A stretch of DNA of 64,000 bases from NCBI GenBank assembly GCA_038373865.1, contig JAXGGA010005180.1, positions 16,537-80,536 of the forward strand, in the 5' to 3' direction. Origin of the DNA: Uloborus plumipes (Eukaryota > Arthropoda > Arachnida > Araneae > Uloboridae). Both the position numbers and the translations under genes were made by a program. The notes under the pieces were generated by a model. The model worked only from the letters and a program-made list of their open reading frames with translations, searched no databases and had not been told where the DNA came from. Positions 10,368 to 22,361 of this stretch are shown here, one piece after another; the first letter of the stretch is position 1, and the number at the start of each line of letters is the position of its first letter.

Positions 10368-10993
10368 TGTAACGAGTCCGTAGCACCTTCAACTTTCTTC
10401 AAATGAGCATTCCAATCTTGAGGAAGTAACTATAAATTTATTTACAAGTATTTACACTATTTACAATAAGAGCAGAAAACAATTGCTAAACATCAGCAAT
10501 TAGGCAGCAAACAGTACACTGTACTCTCAACAGTAACTCAGCACCACGTATCTAACGTGAACAGTAATTAAGCAATTACTAAAGCAAAACAACCATCCGC
10601 CCAAGCGAACGAAAACGAGCATCTCAGAAAACCATCTGAGAAAAACTGACTGACTTGTGTTCAAGGCCAGCTATTTATACACGGAAAGAATTGTCCACAA
10701 TATTCGAGAAAAACCTGGAATATTTTGTTTCATTCCTAACATTACGTAATCCATTCACAAATTCTAGTGATAAAAAGAAAAAGAAAAAAAAAGAAAACAC
10801 TCCGAGCGAAAAATGTCTTCACGCTTATTAAATGCAGGGCAAGTGTAAAAACTACGAAACGTTACAGGGCCGGTATACAGATGATAAAAGTGATATCTTC
10901 AGATACATTTGCAACATGTCGCCAGATAAAACCAAAACTAATGAAAATAAAGCAAGGCAGGAAAAACAACAACTATTTACAAGATTTGTAACA
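10368..10993 (-). repeat. 5' LTR of the gypsy element
   Basis: Starts TGTAACGAG and ends GTAACA, the homolog of 4546-5185. It should carry the element's promoter, but no TATA box was confidently placed. Confidence 0.93.
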
Positions 10994-11439
10994 ATATACA
11001 GGGTGTCCACTCCAATGGTGGCCCAATAGCTAATTTCTGAACCATTAGAGATAAGCATATAGTTCATTTAGGAAAAAATCTCTAAATTACGAAAGAAATT
11101 TGAGTGTATGAATTTTTTTTCAAAATATCAAATTTTGAAAGAGTTACGAAATTCAAATTTTTATACAGCTCCCCAGTCGTACCAAATACATTCAGTAAAA
11201 GATTCTTGACACTGTAACGTTTAAAACTAAAAAAATCACTCTTCTGCGGCAAAAATTGACCGAGTTATGACGTTTTGAAAAATCAAGATTTTGAAGCTTT
11301 TTATGACGTCATCGAGAGATCGCTTGAGGGACCGTATGCGAGGTTGGAAAGTGTGTTGACTGGTGTAAATTTATTTCGATTCTTTGCATCAGGGATATTT
11401 TTAATGGCTTAAAAGACTGAAAAAGAACAAATTACAAGT

Positions 11440-11790
11440 TAATTAATCACTCTCGGTGATTGGCTTACTTAACGTGATTGCATGATTGAAGGTGACTGAT
11501 GGAATGCACGTCATTGCGTGATTAAACGTGACAGATAGAGTGAGCGTGATTGATACAATGGAGGTGAATGATGATTTGACTCGGTTCATTTAATGAACGT
11601 GATTGGCGTGATTGAACGTGACATATGAAATGAACGTGATTGTTGCAATGAACGTGAATGCATGATTGAACATGACTAATGGAGTAAACGTGATTGAACG
11701 TGACTGATGAAATGAAACGTGACTGATGGAATGAACGTGAGTGAGTGATTGAACGTGAGAGCTGGAATGAACGTGATTGGTAATGAACTG
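11440..11790 (+). repeat. degenerate minisatellite (aacgtgattg/aacgtgactga units)
   Basis: Tandem, loosely periodic units such as tgattgaacgtgactgatgg and aatgaacgtgatt, repeated over about 350 bp. The same motifs occur complemented at 12000-12180, so the transcript could form a long imperfect hairpin. Confidence 0.8.
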
Positions 11791-11999
11791 CATGTTATTT
11801 TATTTAACATTGTCATTGCATCATTCCAACGTAAATTCCATTGTTAGCTTGCGTTATTTTTTCTTTCATTCAGGTACTCACGTTCTGTAGACTACGTTCG
11901 CTAAATAACAAATCGTATTCATTAATAATATCAGTCACGATCCTTCTAATAATCTTCATCAAATCAGCTTTATTAAACCAGTCATTTATGTTCATTAGA

Positions 12000-12180
12000 T
12001 AACTCACATCCACTCACGTCATTCACGTTCGCTCCATCAGTTACGTTCAATCATGCATTCACGTTCATTGCATTATTCTCGTTCATTTCATATGTTACGT
12101 TCAATCACGCCAATCACGTTCATTAAATAAACCGCGTCAAATCATCATTCACCTCCATTATATCAATCAAGCTCATTCAA
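12000..12180 (-). repeat. inverted copy of the aacgtgattg minisatellite
   Basis: tcacgttcattgcattattc and similar units are reverse complements of the 11440-11790 array, separated from it by about 210 bp. Confidence 0.75.
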
Positions 12181-12253
12181 TCAGTCAGCATATGGCGTAA
12201 AATAACTTTCTCATGTTGCAATTTTACATGATATTTTATATTGATGTTGCATA

Positions 12254-12433
12254 CGGGTCATTCTCATAAAAAATCATTTTGAGATTACAAAATTCAGAAA
12301 AATTGAAATTAATTGAACCAGATGAAATATTTTATGGAGATAAGTATTTAAACCTATCAAAATATACATGAGTCATAATACCTTAGTAAATTATAATTAG
12401 GACATGAAAATGACTTTTGGTGAGAATGATCCA
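12254..12433. mobile_element. 180-bp MITE with GGGTCATTC ends
   Basis: CGGGTCATTCTCA at the left and its complement TGAGAATGATCCA at the right are flanked by TA on both sides. The ends match those of the large inverted-repeat element at 41780-46216, so this may be a relative of it. Confidence 0.7.
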
Positions 12434-12538
12434 TATGACACTGTATTTATTTATTTATTTTGTGATTTTTGCAGGGCACCTGTATATATGTAATCAGTTT
12501 TACAGAGCATATGAATATAATAATTAACATCCAATTTA

Positions 12539-13212
12539 CAGTAAACTCTCGATTATCCGCAAGCAGATTATCCGTGAGGGTCTCAGGGAAAAATTATTCT
12601 TAGTTAACTTTATTCTTGTAGAGAAAAAAATTTTCTTTAAAAACACAGGTTTGAAATTTAGAGTCCTAGAGTGTTTTCCCTTTTCCATGACAAGTGTTCC
12701 TTTCAAAAGAACATGAAAGTCGTTAAGTTGTCATCAACTCCTCTTTGGGTGAGGGGACACGGTTTGCAGAAAAGCATACAGATGATACACGTGTTCACTT
12801 TCCTGAAGACACCTACCCTTATTCCCTTAAGAAGCTTAACAATAAGTACATACTGTACTTTCAATGAAAAAATCTGGTATTCAGTTTCACATCATATGTT
12901 CAAACCAGGAAAGGTTAGAAAAATGCCTATAGCCTTCTTGGAATTCTCTAATGGAGTGGTAATCCTTTTTTTTAATTGGCTCTGGTTTTCACTTCTGGGC
13001 TGTTGAATATTTTTATTTGACGAAAAGTGCCCAGTCGTGATCACATTTCAGTGTTCTGACTTACAGCTGCTGTTACTCAGAGATTAAGTGTAATGCAATA
13101 ATTTTAAAGCAAAGAGACATTTTTTATCCTTTTTACCCCTTATCACATGCTTTTTTCGGATTATCTGCGATACCCATGCCACCCAATTTCGCAGATAATC
13201 AGGAGGATACTG
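12539..13212. mobile_element. pogo/Tigger-like element remnant, TA-flanked
   Basis: The left end CAGTAAACTCTCGATTATCC and the right end with GATAATC and GGATACTG are imperfect inverted repeats flanked by TA. The CAGT-AA-CTC-GATTATCCG type of end is known from pogo-like Tc1/mariner elements. The interior has no recognisable transposase. Confidence 0.65.
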
Positions 13213-14457
13213 TAATGTCTAATATCAATATAAGTTATCTTATGTTGTATTTTATAAATATCATTCATGTACAAATAACATTTAAAGTATGTACATTTTT
13301 ACACCAAATACGTTTAAAAATTTATTTCTGCATTGGGAAGTGTTTTTTTTTTTCAACTGCCCTATAAAATCGAGAAAGAAATCCAATGAGCACCCCCTTC
13401 CCTTAAGAATTTAACAAGGATACCTTGGTCCAGGCCTGTCATTTAAAAGCAGTAAAGGAGGTCAATTACCCCCAGTGTTTAAGCTGATCTTCAAAGTTTT
13501 TAGCAAAAAAGCCAAAATTGGAGAAAAGGCATTAGTAAAATGTTAAAGATCAATAAATTGTGAATCTGTTTACTATCTTTCTAACCTAGTCTATGTATTT
13601 TATCTCCTGTTGAAAGCAAAATTCTAAATTCTGCCTTGATATTTTGAAAGAAATGAATTCATAGTGGGTAACATTTTTTTTTAAATTTCAAGTGAAAAAT
13701 TTAGAATTTTAATTAATATTAAAACATAAGTTTTTAAAAAAAAATCATTAATAATGCATTTATTGGGGAAGGGGGTGTATGCCCATTAAAACAATATATT
13801 GCTGAATTTAACAGCATTTTATACATGTTGGCTACGATTTATAATAAGAGTAAGTTAGATATCACCATGCTTGCTTTCTCTGTTAGATCGTGCATTGTTT
13901 TCTGTTCTTATGATATTGGAGCAAAAAAGTGAAAATGGCCTTGCTTCATTTCGCATTTTAGATAGTATTTTTACATTATGCAAAAAATGCGGCCATAGGG
14001 AAAACCCTGTTTACCCCCCCCCCCCCCCCCCCCGACTTTGGGAAATCAAGATATTTGCATGTAAGTGGGTGTGGTCTTTTGTGGAAAATTACATTGAGTA
14101 AACACCCTTTGCTCCTTCTCTATAAAAGTTTGAAATGTCGGGCCTGCCTTGGTCATTATGTTGGAACATTTGCACATCACAACAGTTCTCTCGAGGTTTA
14201 GAACGCTTCTCGAAGGTGATGGATAGATTAAAGCTCTATTGTAAGCAGGAACTGCATCCAATGGTACAGTCCATCTTAGTCGGTTTTCATGCCAACAAAA
14301 AAAACTCTCCAAGTTGCACTGAGCAAAACCTTTGAAGAGAGGATGAAATCTGATGATCAGGAGATGAGGACAAGTGGTATTCATTCAGGGAAGAATTTCC
14401 ACAATTTCACTTTTGACATCACATCCTGGAGCCTGAACAACAAAGGCTGTACAACAA
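13213..14457. other. intron with fragments of a CCCGTCATTT-type MITE
   Basis: Around 13430 (ggcctgtcatttaaaa) and 14015-14150 (a C run, then tgaaatgtcgggcctgcc) I see pieces like the MITE at 21809-21977. No gene is recognised. Confidence 0.5.
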
Positions 14458-16540
14458 CAGGGTGGCCACAGGAAGAACAGAATCTTTTCCCCTGACTTTT
14501 CCCTGTTCAACTAAAATTTTCCCCGATTTCTTGTACGGCGCATTTTTCATCCTCTTGCAGCTTAATTTCTTCTCTTAATTGATACTTGGATATTTCTGAC
14601 TATTTAAATTACTTCAGACATTAATTATTAATTTTTCTAAAATGAAAAACAATAACAAGAAATGCATTTGAGACTGCTAATTTGTTAACAAAAAATGAAA
14701 TTACATGGTTGGTTTGATTTATTTAAAAAACACTAAAAAATGTCATTAACAAAAGGAATGTTTTACAAATTTAAAATCAGTTTACTAAACTGCTAACATC
14801 TCCAAAGAGAGCCTAAAAACTTTTTTTTAGTTTTAAAAACTTTTTGAGGAACATCTTTCACTGCTACTCTTCTCTCTAACTTCACAAAAGATAGAATTAA
14901 ACTTCAAAAAGACTGTACAAAATCTCCCCAGCCTTAAGACAGCTAGAGATGGTTTAAAAGTTTTTAATATGTCGGCTATGAAAACTTTTCAAGAGAAAAG
15001 GCCCAAAGCATTTAACCCAAATTCACCAAAGGTGGCCAAATTTGTATAAGCTATACTATTTCTTCACTAAACAATCCCTAAAAGATTTAAGCCTTCAACT
15101 TTAAGTCAAATTATTTTCGGCAGAGGGGCCCCAAATCCTCCCTCCTTAAGTCACTGAAAGAAAACCATAAAATAGTGTTTTTTACATATTTGAGCTTTGA
15201 AAGTTCAATGGTTCATCACCCCAACACCTAACTTTACAAAAGATTGCAACTTAAAATTAGGCTTTCACTAATCAACAATTTTGAAACACATTCAGGGGGA
15301 GAATGCCTGAAATCTCCTACTATTGCTAACAATGGCCTAAATAAACATTTTAAAGCCTTCAGTTCAGATACTTTTCTAAACAATCTCCCCACTCTTCAAA
15401 ACTTACATCACCAAACACAACTAAAAGCTTTAGACATTCAATTTTTAAAAGTTTTTGGGGTGATAGCATCAAAATCCCCCCTGCTTGAGGTACACAAAGA
15501 GAGCTTAGGGTTCTTAATACAGGGTGGCCACAGGAAGAACAAAATATTTTTCCCTGACTTTTCCCTGATTTCTCCCTGTCCAACTAAAATTTTCCCTGAT
15601 TTCTCGTACGGCGCATTTTTCATCCTCTTGAAGCTCATTTTCTTCTCTTATTTGGTACTTGGATATTTCTGGCTATTTAAACTACTTCAGGCATTAATTA
15701 TGCATTTTTCGAGAACGAGCAACAATAACAAGAAATGCATTTGAGACTGCTAATTTGTTTACAAAAAAATGAAGTTACATGGGTGGTTTGATTTATTTAA
15801 TAACACTAAAAAACGTCATTAATAAAAAGAATGTTTTTCAAATTTTAAATCAGTTTACAAAACTTCCAACATCTCCTAAGAGAGCCTAAAAACTTTAAAG
15901 CAAAATCTTTCACTGCTCTCCCCTCTAACTTCACAAAAGATAGAATTAAACTTTCAAGACTGCACAAAATCTCTGCAGCCTAAAGGCATGTAGAGGTGGT
16001 TTAAAAGTTTTTAATATGTTGGCTATGAAAACTTTGAGAGAAAAGGCCCAAATCTTTTCCCCTAAGTTCACAAAGGTGGCCATACTATTTCTTCACCAAA
16101 CAATCCTTAAAATATTTAAGCCTTCAATTTTAAGTCAAATTATTTTGGGGCAGAAGGGCCCCAATTCCCCCCTCCTTAAATCACTGAAACAAAACCATAA
16201 AAGTGTTTTTTACATATTTGAGCTTTGGAAGTTTTTCAATGGTTCATTACCCCAACACCTAACTTAAAAGATTGCAACTTAAAATTAGGCTTTTAAATCA
16301 TCAATTTTGAAACACATTCAGGGGGAGAATGCCTGAAATCACCTACTATCGCTAAAGATGGCCCAAATTAGCATTTTAAAGTCCCCAGTTCAGGTATTTT
16401 TCTAAACAGATTCCCTTCTGTCCAAAATTTACATCACCAAACACAACTAAAAACTTTAAACTTTCAATTGTGAATAGCTTTTGGGCGAGAGCCTCAAAAT
16501 TTCCCCAGCTTGAACTCCACAAAGATAGCTTAGATATTTT
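14458..16540 (+). repeat. tandem direct duplication of about 1.04 kb
   Basis: Bases 14458-15519 and 15520 to about 16540 start with the same CAGGGTGGCCACAGGAAGAACA-type end. They stay collinear (tacggcgcatttttcatcct; aagaaatgcatttgagactg; gggggagaatgcctgaaatc) with substitutions and small indels, so the duplication is not recent. Confidence 0.85.
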
Positions 16541-16650
16541 TGAGAGAGAGCCTCTAAACCCTTCCCTAAATTCATCAGAAGATGACTTAAATTTGGGGTT
16601 TTAAAGTTTCAGTTTCGGACTTTTTTCTAGGAAAAGCTCCCACCTCTATC

Positions 16651-16747
16651 TTTATAGCCCCTAAGACAACCTAAAAATTTTAAAACTGCAGCTTAAAAAA
16701 ATGAAGCTGCAGTTTTAAAATTTTAAGGTTGTCTTAGGGGCTATAAA
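16651..16747. repeat. long hairpin, 44-bp arms
   Basis: Bases 16651-16694 and 16704-16747 are inverted copies with one visible mismatch and a 9-base loop. The arms run from tttatagcccctaag to the complement of ctgcagctt. Confidence 0.9.
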
Positions 16748-16883
16748 AAATTCAGAAAATATCAAACAAATACCCTCTCTTTTAAGTCGCTGAAAGACAG
16801 CTCACTGGAGAGTTCGAGCAAATCCAGCTTCAAAAATTTCCAGTTCAACCCCAGAACTTTATGCTCATGAAAGATGGTCTATA

Positions 16884-17373
16884 CAGTCAAACCTGTCTTT
16901 CTCAAATTTCAAGGGACAGAAGAAAAATTCGACATACGAAGGTTTCAAGATACAGAGGTTGTGACAAAATGTACAAAAATAAGCAATTGGAAAAAAGTCA
17001 AATACTTAATAGATTGTTTTGCATTGATAGTGTTGAATATTTTACAGTACAACATGTTGCGAGTTCACATTTTACTAAGTGTGATGACTATATCGGTAGC
17101 AAGTTAATGCGCACCTTTAGGTACGAACAGTCTTTAAATGATTGTGCAGAAGATGATTTTTGTTTTCAAGTTATACCATTGATAAAGGTGGCTGGAGATG
17201 AAATTCAAAAATGAGTCATCAAAATTCGAGATATAGAGGTTCAAGAAAAATCATTTGAGATAAACATGAAAAAAAAAAACATTAAATTTATGCTGTAAAA
17301 GCTGGGAAATCGAAAAATTTCGACATAGAGAGGCTTTCTAGATAAGCAGGTTTGTGAGAAACAGGTTCGACTG
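16884..17373. mobile_element. 490-bp pogo/Tigger-like MITE
   Basis: CAGTCAAACCTGTCTTTCTC at the left pairs with GAGAAACAGGTTCGACTG at the right, flanked by TA (16882-16883 and 17374-17375). Internal frames are not transposase. It is nested inside 14458-18330. Confidence 0.8.
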
Positions 17374-18330
17374 TAGTTGCATCTTTAAAACTCCAGTTTT
17401 GCATTTTACCAACAAAAAAACCTGTCCTCCCTTTCCTTTGCTATTGTTGATATTGCCTAAAACTCCACACAAAGGATTTAAGATTTCAGTTTTGAAAATT
17501 TCCTAGAGAGATCCTCCAATCTCTTTAATTCACATAAAGGTAAATTGAAACAAAGTTCTTAATACTTCAGCATTATAAAAACTTAAAGAAAGTACTTCAA
17601 ACCCCTTCCCAATAAGTTCACAAAAGATGATCTAACTTTCCATTTGAAGACTTTCCCTCTTTCCTAAGCCCCCCCCCCTCCTCTATACATTTAGATCACT
17701 AATTACTAAAAGTCTTACACCCCCCCCCCTTCCATTTTAGTTTCAAACATTTCCGGGCAGAAAGTCTGCGAAACCCCTCTTTTTAACTTTTCCAAAAATA
17801 GCCAAAATTTAGCTTTTAATACTTCAGAGTTAATTTTGTTTTATTTGGATTACAAAAGTCAAAACCTTTCCCCTAAGTTCACCAAATATTGCTTAAATTT
17901 TGCATTTTTTGCAGTTTTGTAATTTTATTATAAAAAAAAGCCTCTCCTCCTCCATTAGTGTTACATCACTAAAAACAGTCTGAATTTTTCAGGCTTCAGC
18001 ATTTTTCAAAATATTCCAAAAGAGAAATACCAAACCTCACATCCCCTTTAACTCTCCATATTTAAAAAAACACCTGCAATTACTTTTTTACGCCTTTGTT
18101 TACGAACAATTCTCGACGGTTTTGGAATTTTTTCTATTAAGTGTTTGAGATGTCCTTAGATTTTATCAAAGATGTAATCGTTTTTAATACTTTAGTGTTG
18201 AAAAATTACGGACTGAAGTTCAGATTTAATTTTCCCTGATTTGTTCCCAAATTCCCCGATTTTTTTCAGAATTTTCAAAATCTCTGATAATTCAGGGTTT
18301 TCCCTGTTTTCCAGGTCTGTGGCCACCCTG

Positions 18331-18570
18331 AACATGCTGGAAATTTCGAGCATGCTAGCTGTTTTGAAGTTAAAAGTATGTTCTTCTCCTTCGCTCGGCC
18401 AAATTGCGCAAGCATAGTCAATCCATATCAGGAACATGCTATTATAAGCTGGCATATATGGAAAAGAGATTACAGGTAATTTCAGACCTCCCTGAACCTC
18501 AAAAGAATGATTGGATAAAATCTAGCAAATGGCCCATCACTTTTACCAATACTTATTATTAGGAGTTATA
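18331..18570. other. short intron spacer
   Basis: Lies between two elements; nothing recognised. Confidence 0.5.
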
Positions 18571-19421
18571 CAGTCAAACCCCGCTACAACGAACCCTAAA
18601 CAGACCGACTTGAGTGATCGTTATAGCCGGGGGTTCGCTATATCCGAATTTCCAAAAAATGTTGGAATTCGGTAATATGCTATAATAATAAACATCATAA
18701 TTGCATAATGTCTTCATTTTTCGTTAAGGTAATAAAATTAAGTATATATTAGAAATAGTAACCGCATTTACTCAATAATAAGCATAATAAAATTTAAAAT
18801 TTTTATTTATGTGTAACATGAAATAAAAAAGTTATTTTTGGTTGAAAACTTTTGAATTTCATATACATCTCTTCAATTTCTTCTCTACTACTGCAAAAGA
18901 ATCCACAATATATTTGTCAATGTTTTCAGTCACAAAAAAATTGTCCACATTTTCTCTTTCTGCTTTTTGCAATTTCTTACACCCGTTTATATTTTTTCAT
19001 GAGCAGAAACGCTGGAATGATGATTCTTTTAGATCGTGGCTACAGTAGAACTTGAGAGAAAATTTCTTTCAAAGTGAGGGCTGGGTTTCGCTTCTTTCTA
19101 ATTTTTGGATCAATTGAACTACAGAAAATGCTCCCTTATGAGAGGAACAATAAGGGAGGAATGTAGCTTGGATCTGGTATTTCCGAAAAAAAGGTGTAAG
19201 CAAAGTAGAAGCTGGTTTTTGCTGAGAGAACAATTTCTAAAGCACTGGGACTGAGCAAAAAAAATTTGAAATGTCAGACATTTTAGGATCGTTATAGCCA
19301 ATTTTTCAGCATTTATGGATTCTTATTAGTGTACAAAATTACATTAATGACATCGGATTTCAGTTTGGACCAATGAAAAGGTTCGCTATAACTGGGAGTT
19401 TGCTATAGAGGGGTTTGACTG
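18571..19421. mobile_element. 851-bp pogo/Tigger-like MITE
   Basis: CAGTCAAACCCCGCTACAAC at the left and the complement of GAGGGGTTTGACTG at the right form inverted ends. TA precedes the left end, while tgta follows the right end. Subterminal gttcgctata/cgttatagc motifs repeat near both ends. No transposase frame is present. Confidence 0.78.
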
Positions 19422-19665
19422 TGTAAAGAAAGAATTACAGATACTATTGACCAAAATAATTATATTTTAACAAATTAGCTAAGGTAAGTTTTATCCTTAG
19501 TAAGGTCCATAACTTTGAGACACTATAAAAAACAACCTGAATCGCGTAGCAAATACCTCAGCTGCTAAAAATAAAAACAATCGTTAGACTCCAAAACAAA
19601 ATAACATTTTTTTTTTAAAAGCCATTTTTTGCTAATCTATCAGACTAATGTAAAACACAACTTAC
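19422..19665. other. intron spacer
   Basis: Nothing recognised; the exon 7 donor gtaagt (minus) is at 19660-19665. Confidence 0.5.
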
Positions 19666-19757
19666 TTGTTTACTGTCATGCCCTTTACACACATTTTTTG
19701 TTTTATGTAATCAGATATAATGCTCTCGACAGATACTCGTGCTGGAAGCTGGACTAG
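19666..19757 (-). CDS. MRG15: MRG15-like exon 7 (MRG domain, LPARVSVESI segment)
   Basis: A 92-bp exon. The acceptor ttctttgtag before base 19757 was preferred over a second ag nine bases inside, because it restores the three-residue spacing of the family (the LFY position of KQLFYLPA is LVQ here). The donor is gtaagt, leaving two bases over. It encodes LVQLPARVSVESIISDYIKQ, then KMCVKGMTVN. The MORF4L1 counterpart is LFYLPAKKNVDSILEDYANYKK. Use of the inner acceptor would keep frame and drop LVQ, so NAGNAG-like variation is possible. The intron to exon 6 is only 80 bp, the shortest in the gene. Confidence 0.87.
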
Positions 19758-19837
19758 CTACAAAGAATATAATTTCATTAAAACCATTTTTACCTTTAAA
19801 GTATTTTATACTGAATTTTAAAATATCCACAAGATAC

Positions 19838-19939
19838 CTTCTTTTTATTAACAACGAGATTCCAGTCATCCACAAGCCAATGCTTAAGCTCTTCGGGCAT
19901 TTTAATTTTAATTTCTATCTTTTGAAGATATTCTTCTTC
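19838..19939 (-). CDS. MRG15: MRG15-like exon 6 (start of MRG domain)
   Basis: A 102-bp exon, phase 0 on both sides, acceptor aaatag before base 19939 and donor gtatct after base 19838. It encodes [20 protein letters not shown], then [14 protein letters not shown]. This matches the start of the MRG domain ([22 protein letters not shown] in MORF4L1), the most diagnostic stretch for the family in this window. A 9.3-kb intron carrying the 24277-28909 nest separates it from exon 5. Confidence 0.93.
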
Positions 19940-21615
19940 CTATTTGAACATTGAAAAAAATAAATAAATAAATGAAAAATAAACTAAAAATATGCAACCA
20001 AAATCTAAAAATTAGATTCATTCATAAACATCCAATCATAACATTAACTTTTTAGCAAAGGCAGGGCTGTAGAAATAAACTTTCACATAGATTTGAGATA
20101 CTCAAAACAAGCATTTATTTTATAAATTTCGAAGGAACTTTTTTGACACAAAATGGAGTAGATCCTTCAGCAGGGACACAAGGACAGAAATTCAGTCATT
20201 TGGTGGAATACTCATCTCAGACAAATACTAATTAAATACTCCAATTGGAAATTTATATGGTATTTCTACTAAATGCATGCACTACTAGAACTAAATAAAG
20301 TGGTTTTACAATGTTCCTGCTGAAGAAGGTCTCCTTGATGAAGATGATCTAATCGCTGAAGAAAATCTTAGTGCTAACCAAAGATATTTATTTATTTATT
20401 TATTTTGGGGGGTGGGGACTTATCACAATGCAGACTTTTTACATAAATAGTAACACCTAGATTATAGCATAAATCTGTAAACAAAATAATTTTTCATATA
20501 CAAATGAATATTCTTAAGTATTTTATCCTTAGTGGATGATTTCCCGAATGAAGCACAATAGGCAGACCATAAAATTTACTTAAAACCAAGATCTAAGAAA
20601 TAAAGGCTTGCAGAAATGCAAATCGCACAGTATCAAATAATAATATTTATTTATCTGAAAGTAATAAGGGCTAGTAAAGCAACTTCTCCTTCCCTTAATT
20701 GATTTTCTAATTTGATGGCCTACAAAATTAAAAACAATTTTTCACTATTTAAAGAAGTGGGAAGATGAGGATAAATTCTAGAGACAAAACCAAATACGTA
20801 CAAAGAAAAAAGGTTGTATTTACTACGAAAAACAAAACTAATGAGATATAGAGTCCCCAAGAGAACAGAATTTCTAGGGTGCAAGTTAAAAAATTATTTC
20901 AATCATTCATCAATGATTTTTTTTTAATTTTTAAATCATGATTTATATTACTAATTAACAGCATTGACACTTTGATTTTTCCAGTAGTTATAAAGTAGAA
21001 ACTCGGCCATTGTTTACTCATCCAGGAGTTGGAGTGGACATTTAAAAAAAATTAGGACATAATTTTGACAAAAGTTTAGGTCAACAAAATATCAAGTTTT
21101 TGACTTTGGTGTAATTTATATGCTTGATTTTCAAAGAGAATAATTAAAACGTTTATATTCAATCTTAAAAACTACAACAGAATGCATTTAATATTTTATT
21201 CTTTTACAGTGACAGTGACACGTTATGAAGTAGAAATATCTCATCATACAATTTAAATCTGGGTTAATCTAAGCAGGTAATTTAAAAGAAACTTTTTTAG
21301 TAATAAGTATGCAAATAAACATTTTATTACATAAGTAGAATGTCTCCTTATGCACAGTATTTGTCTTTTTATGAGGAACAAATTATTTTTGAATTAAATT
21401 AATCACCCTCACATATATACATATACAGGGAAGGTCAAAAATTCCAACAGCTTCGGAGTAGTGGCTGCGAGGATTTTAGGATTTTACAAGTTTTCAAGCC
21501 TAAAAATTCTCTTAAAATTGCGCCTTAAACTTGTCTTAAAATTGAAAAGATAAAACAACGATAAAATTGCAATATTTTTGAATAACTTAATAAGACAATT
21601 GAACATTTCAAAATC

Positions 21616-21653
<38 letters not shown>

Positions 21654-21808
21654 ATGATAAAACTAATTTTTTTAGCTGCTACTAAAAAACTTTCACTGTA
21701 TTTTTTTTTTTATTTCAATAGCTGATAAAAAAAACTGCAACATTCCCCCCCCCCCTTCCCCAGAACTGCAATTTGAGAGAGAAAAATAAACATAGTGCTC
21801 TTTTGGCA
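19940..21808. other. intron, no element or gene recognised
   Basis: AT-rich intron. It includes a tttattta repeat near 20388-20405 and a 33-base A run at 21620-21652. Confidence 0.5.
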
Positions 21809-21977
21809 GGCCCGTCATTTAGGGGGACAGAGGGGTCAATCACCCCCCCCCTGACCTTGAGAAATCAATGTATTTACATATAAGTGGGCATGGTTTTTGT
21901 TGTTTTCTGGTGAAATTGTATTGTGTTTTTACCTTTTGCCCCCCCCCCCCCCGGAAAAACTTGAAATGACGTCCCTG
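21809..21977. mobile_element. CCCGTCATTT-type MITE, about 170 bp
   Basis: ggcccgtcatttaggggg at the left and tgaaatgacgtccc at the right are imperfect inverted ends. The middle contains C runs and tgtatttacatataagtggg. The same plan recurs at 57062-57256, and partly near 13430-14150, 45233 and 47460. Confidence 0.7.
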
Positions 21978-22074
21978 TCCTTTGGTTAGTTGAGCTATGA
22001 CTTTGACAATGCTTGCCTCTTTTGGGGCTTTTCAGTCCAAAAAACTTGTTATTGGAGCGGATTTGAGTTGGAAT

Positions 22075-22361
22075 CAGGGCCGTATTTAAGGGGTGGGTTT
22101 TTAGGGTTCAAACCCCCTCTGAAATTTTTCAAAACTATTCCAATAAATGGTTTTTAATACAATTTTTTGCTGAAAAATAATATTATTATTTGATTTTTAA
22201 TTTTCTTACTTCATTTGAAAAATAAAATTATCATTATTGAATGATAGTACACATTAATTGATTTATCTGAAGTATTCAGCTTTATTTATCATATAGATTT
22301 CCCAAGAGAGATGTTGGTAACCCCCCCCCCCCCCAAAAACAATAGTCTGGTTACGGCCCTG
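22075..22361. mobile_element. 287-bp hAT-type MITE
   Basis: CAGGGCCGTATTTAAGGGG faces GGTTACGGCCCTG. The 8-bp target duplication gttggaat is perfect (22067-22074 and 22362-22369), which is the hAT signature. Confidence 0.88.

Larger units (their letters stand above)
4546..10993 (-). mobile_element. full-length Ty3/gypsy LTR retrotransposon, pol frameshifted
   Basis: A 6.45-kb element in minus orientation: 5' LTR 10368-10993, primer-binding site, gag, pol in the -1 frame to gag, polypurine tract, 3' LTR 4546-5185. The 4-bp target duplication ATAT flanks it (4542-4545 and 10994-10997). Domain order is Gag(CCHC)-protease-RT-RNase H-integrase with a GPY-type C-terminus, as in Ty3/gypsy (Metaviridae); no env or chromodomain frame is visible. 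Overall layout resembles the 412/mdg1-like insect elements, but the exact lineage is inference. The LTRs differ by many substitutions and several indels (640 versus 626 bp) and pol carries a frameshift, so this copy is not young and probably not autonomous. Confidence 0.95.
10998..12486. mobile_element. probable DNA-transposon remnant with inverted minisatellite arms
   Basis: ATATACAGGGTGTCC at the left (10994-) and the complement of ATATACAGGTGCCC at the right (about 12472-12486) look like inverted ends. The body contains the two oppositely oriented aacgtgattg arrays and a small inserted element at 12254-12433. No transposase is visible. The ends are imperfect, so the boundaries are tentative. 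Confidence 0.45.
14458..18330. mobile_element. DNA-transposon-like element with CAGGGTGGCCACA ends
   Basis: CAGGGTGGCCACAGG (14458 and again 15520) faces the complement TGTGGCCACCCTG at 18318-18330. Next to both kinds of end lie runs of ttttccctgatt. The 3.9-kb interior has no transposase. It is filled with related units of roughly 80-100 bp (ttcacaaaagatagctt, then ttaaaacttcagttttgaaa, then ccctccc), so it looks like a non-autonomous element that grew by internal tandem amplification. No clean target duplication was found. Confidence 0.6.

Noticed and set aside
16861..17214. 117-codon plus-strand frame in a pogo-like MITE
   Set aside because: Lies between TA-flanked inverted ends but shows no HTH or DDE motif; likely chance.
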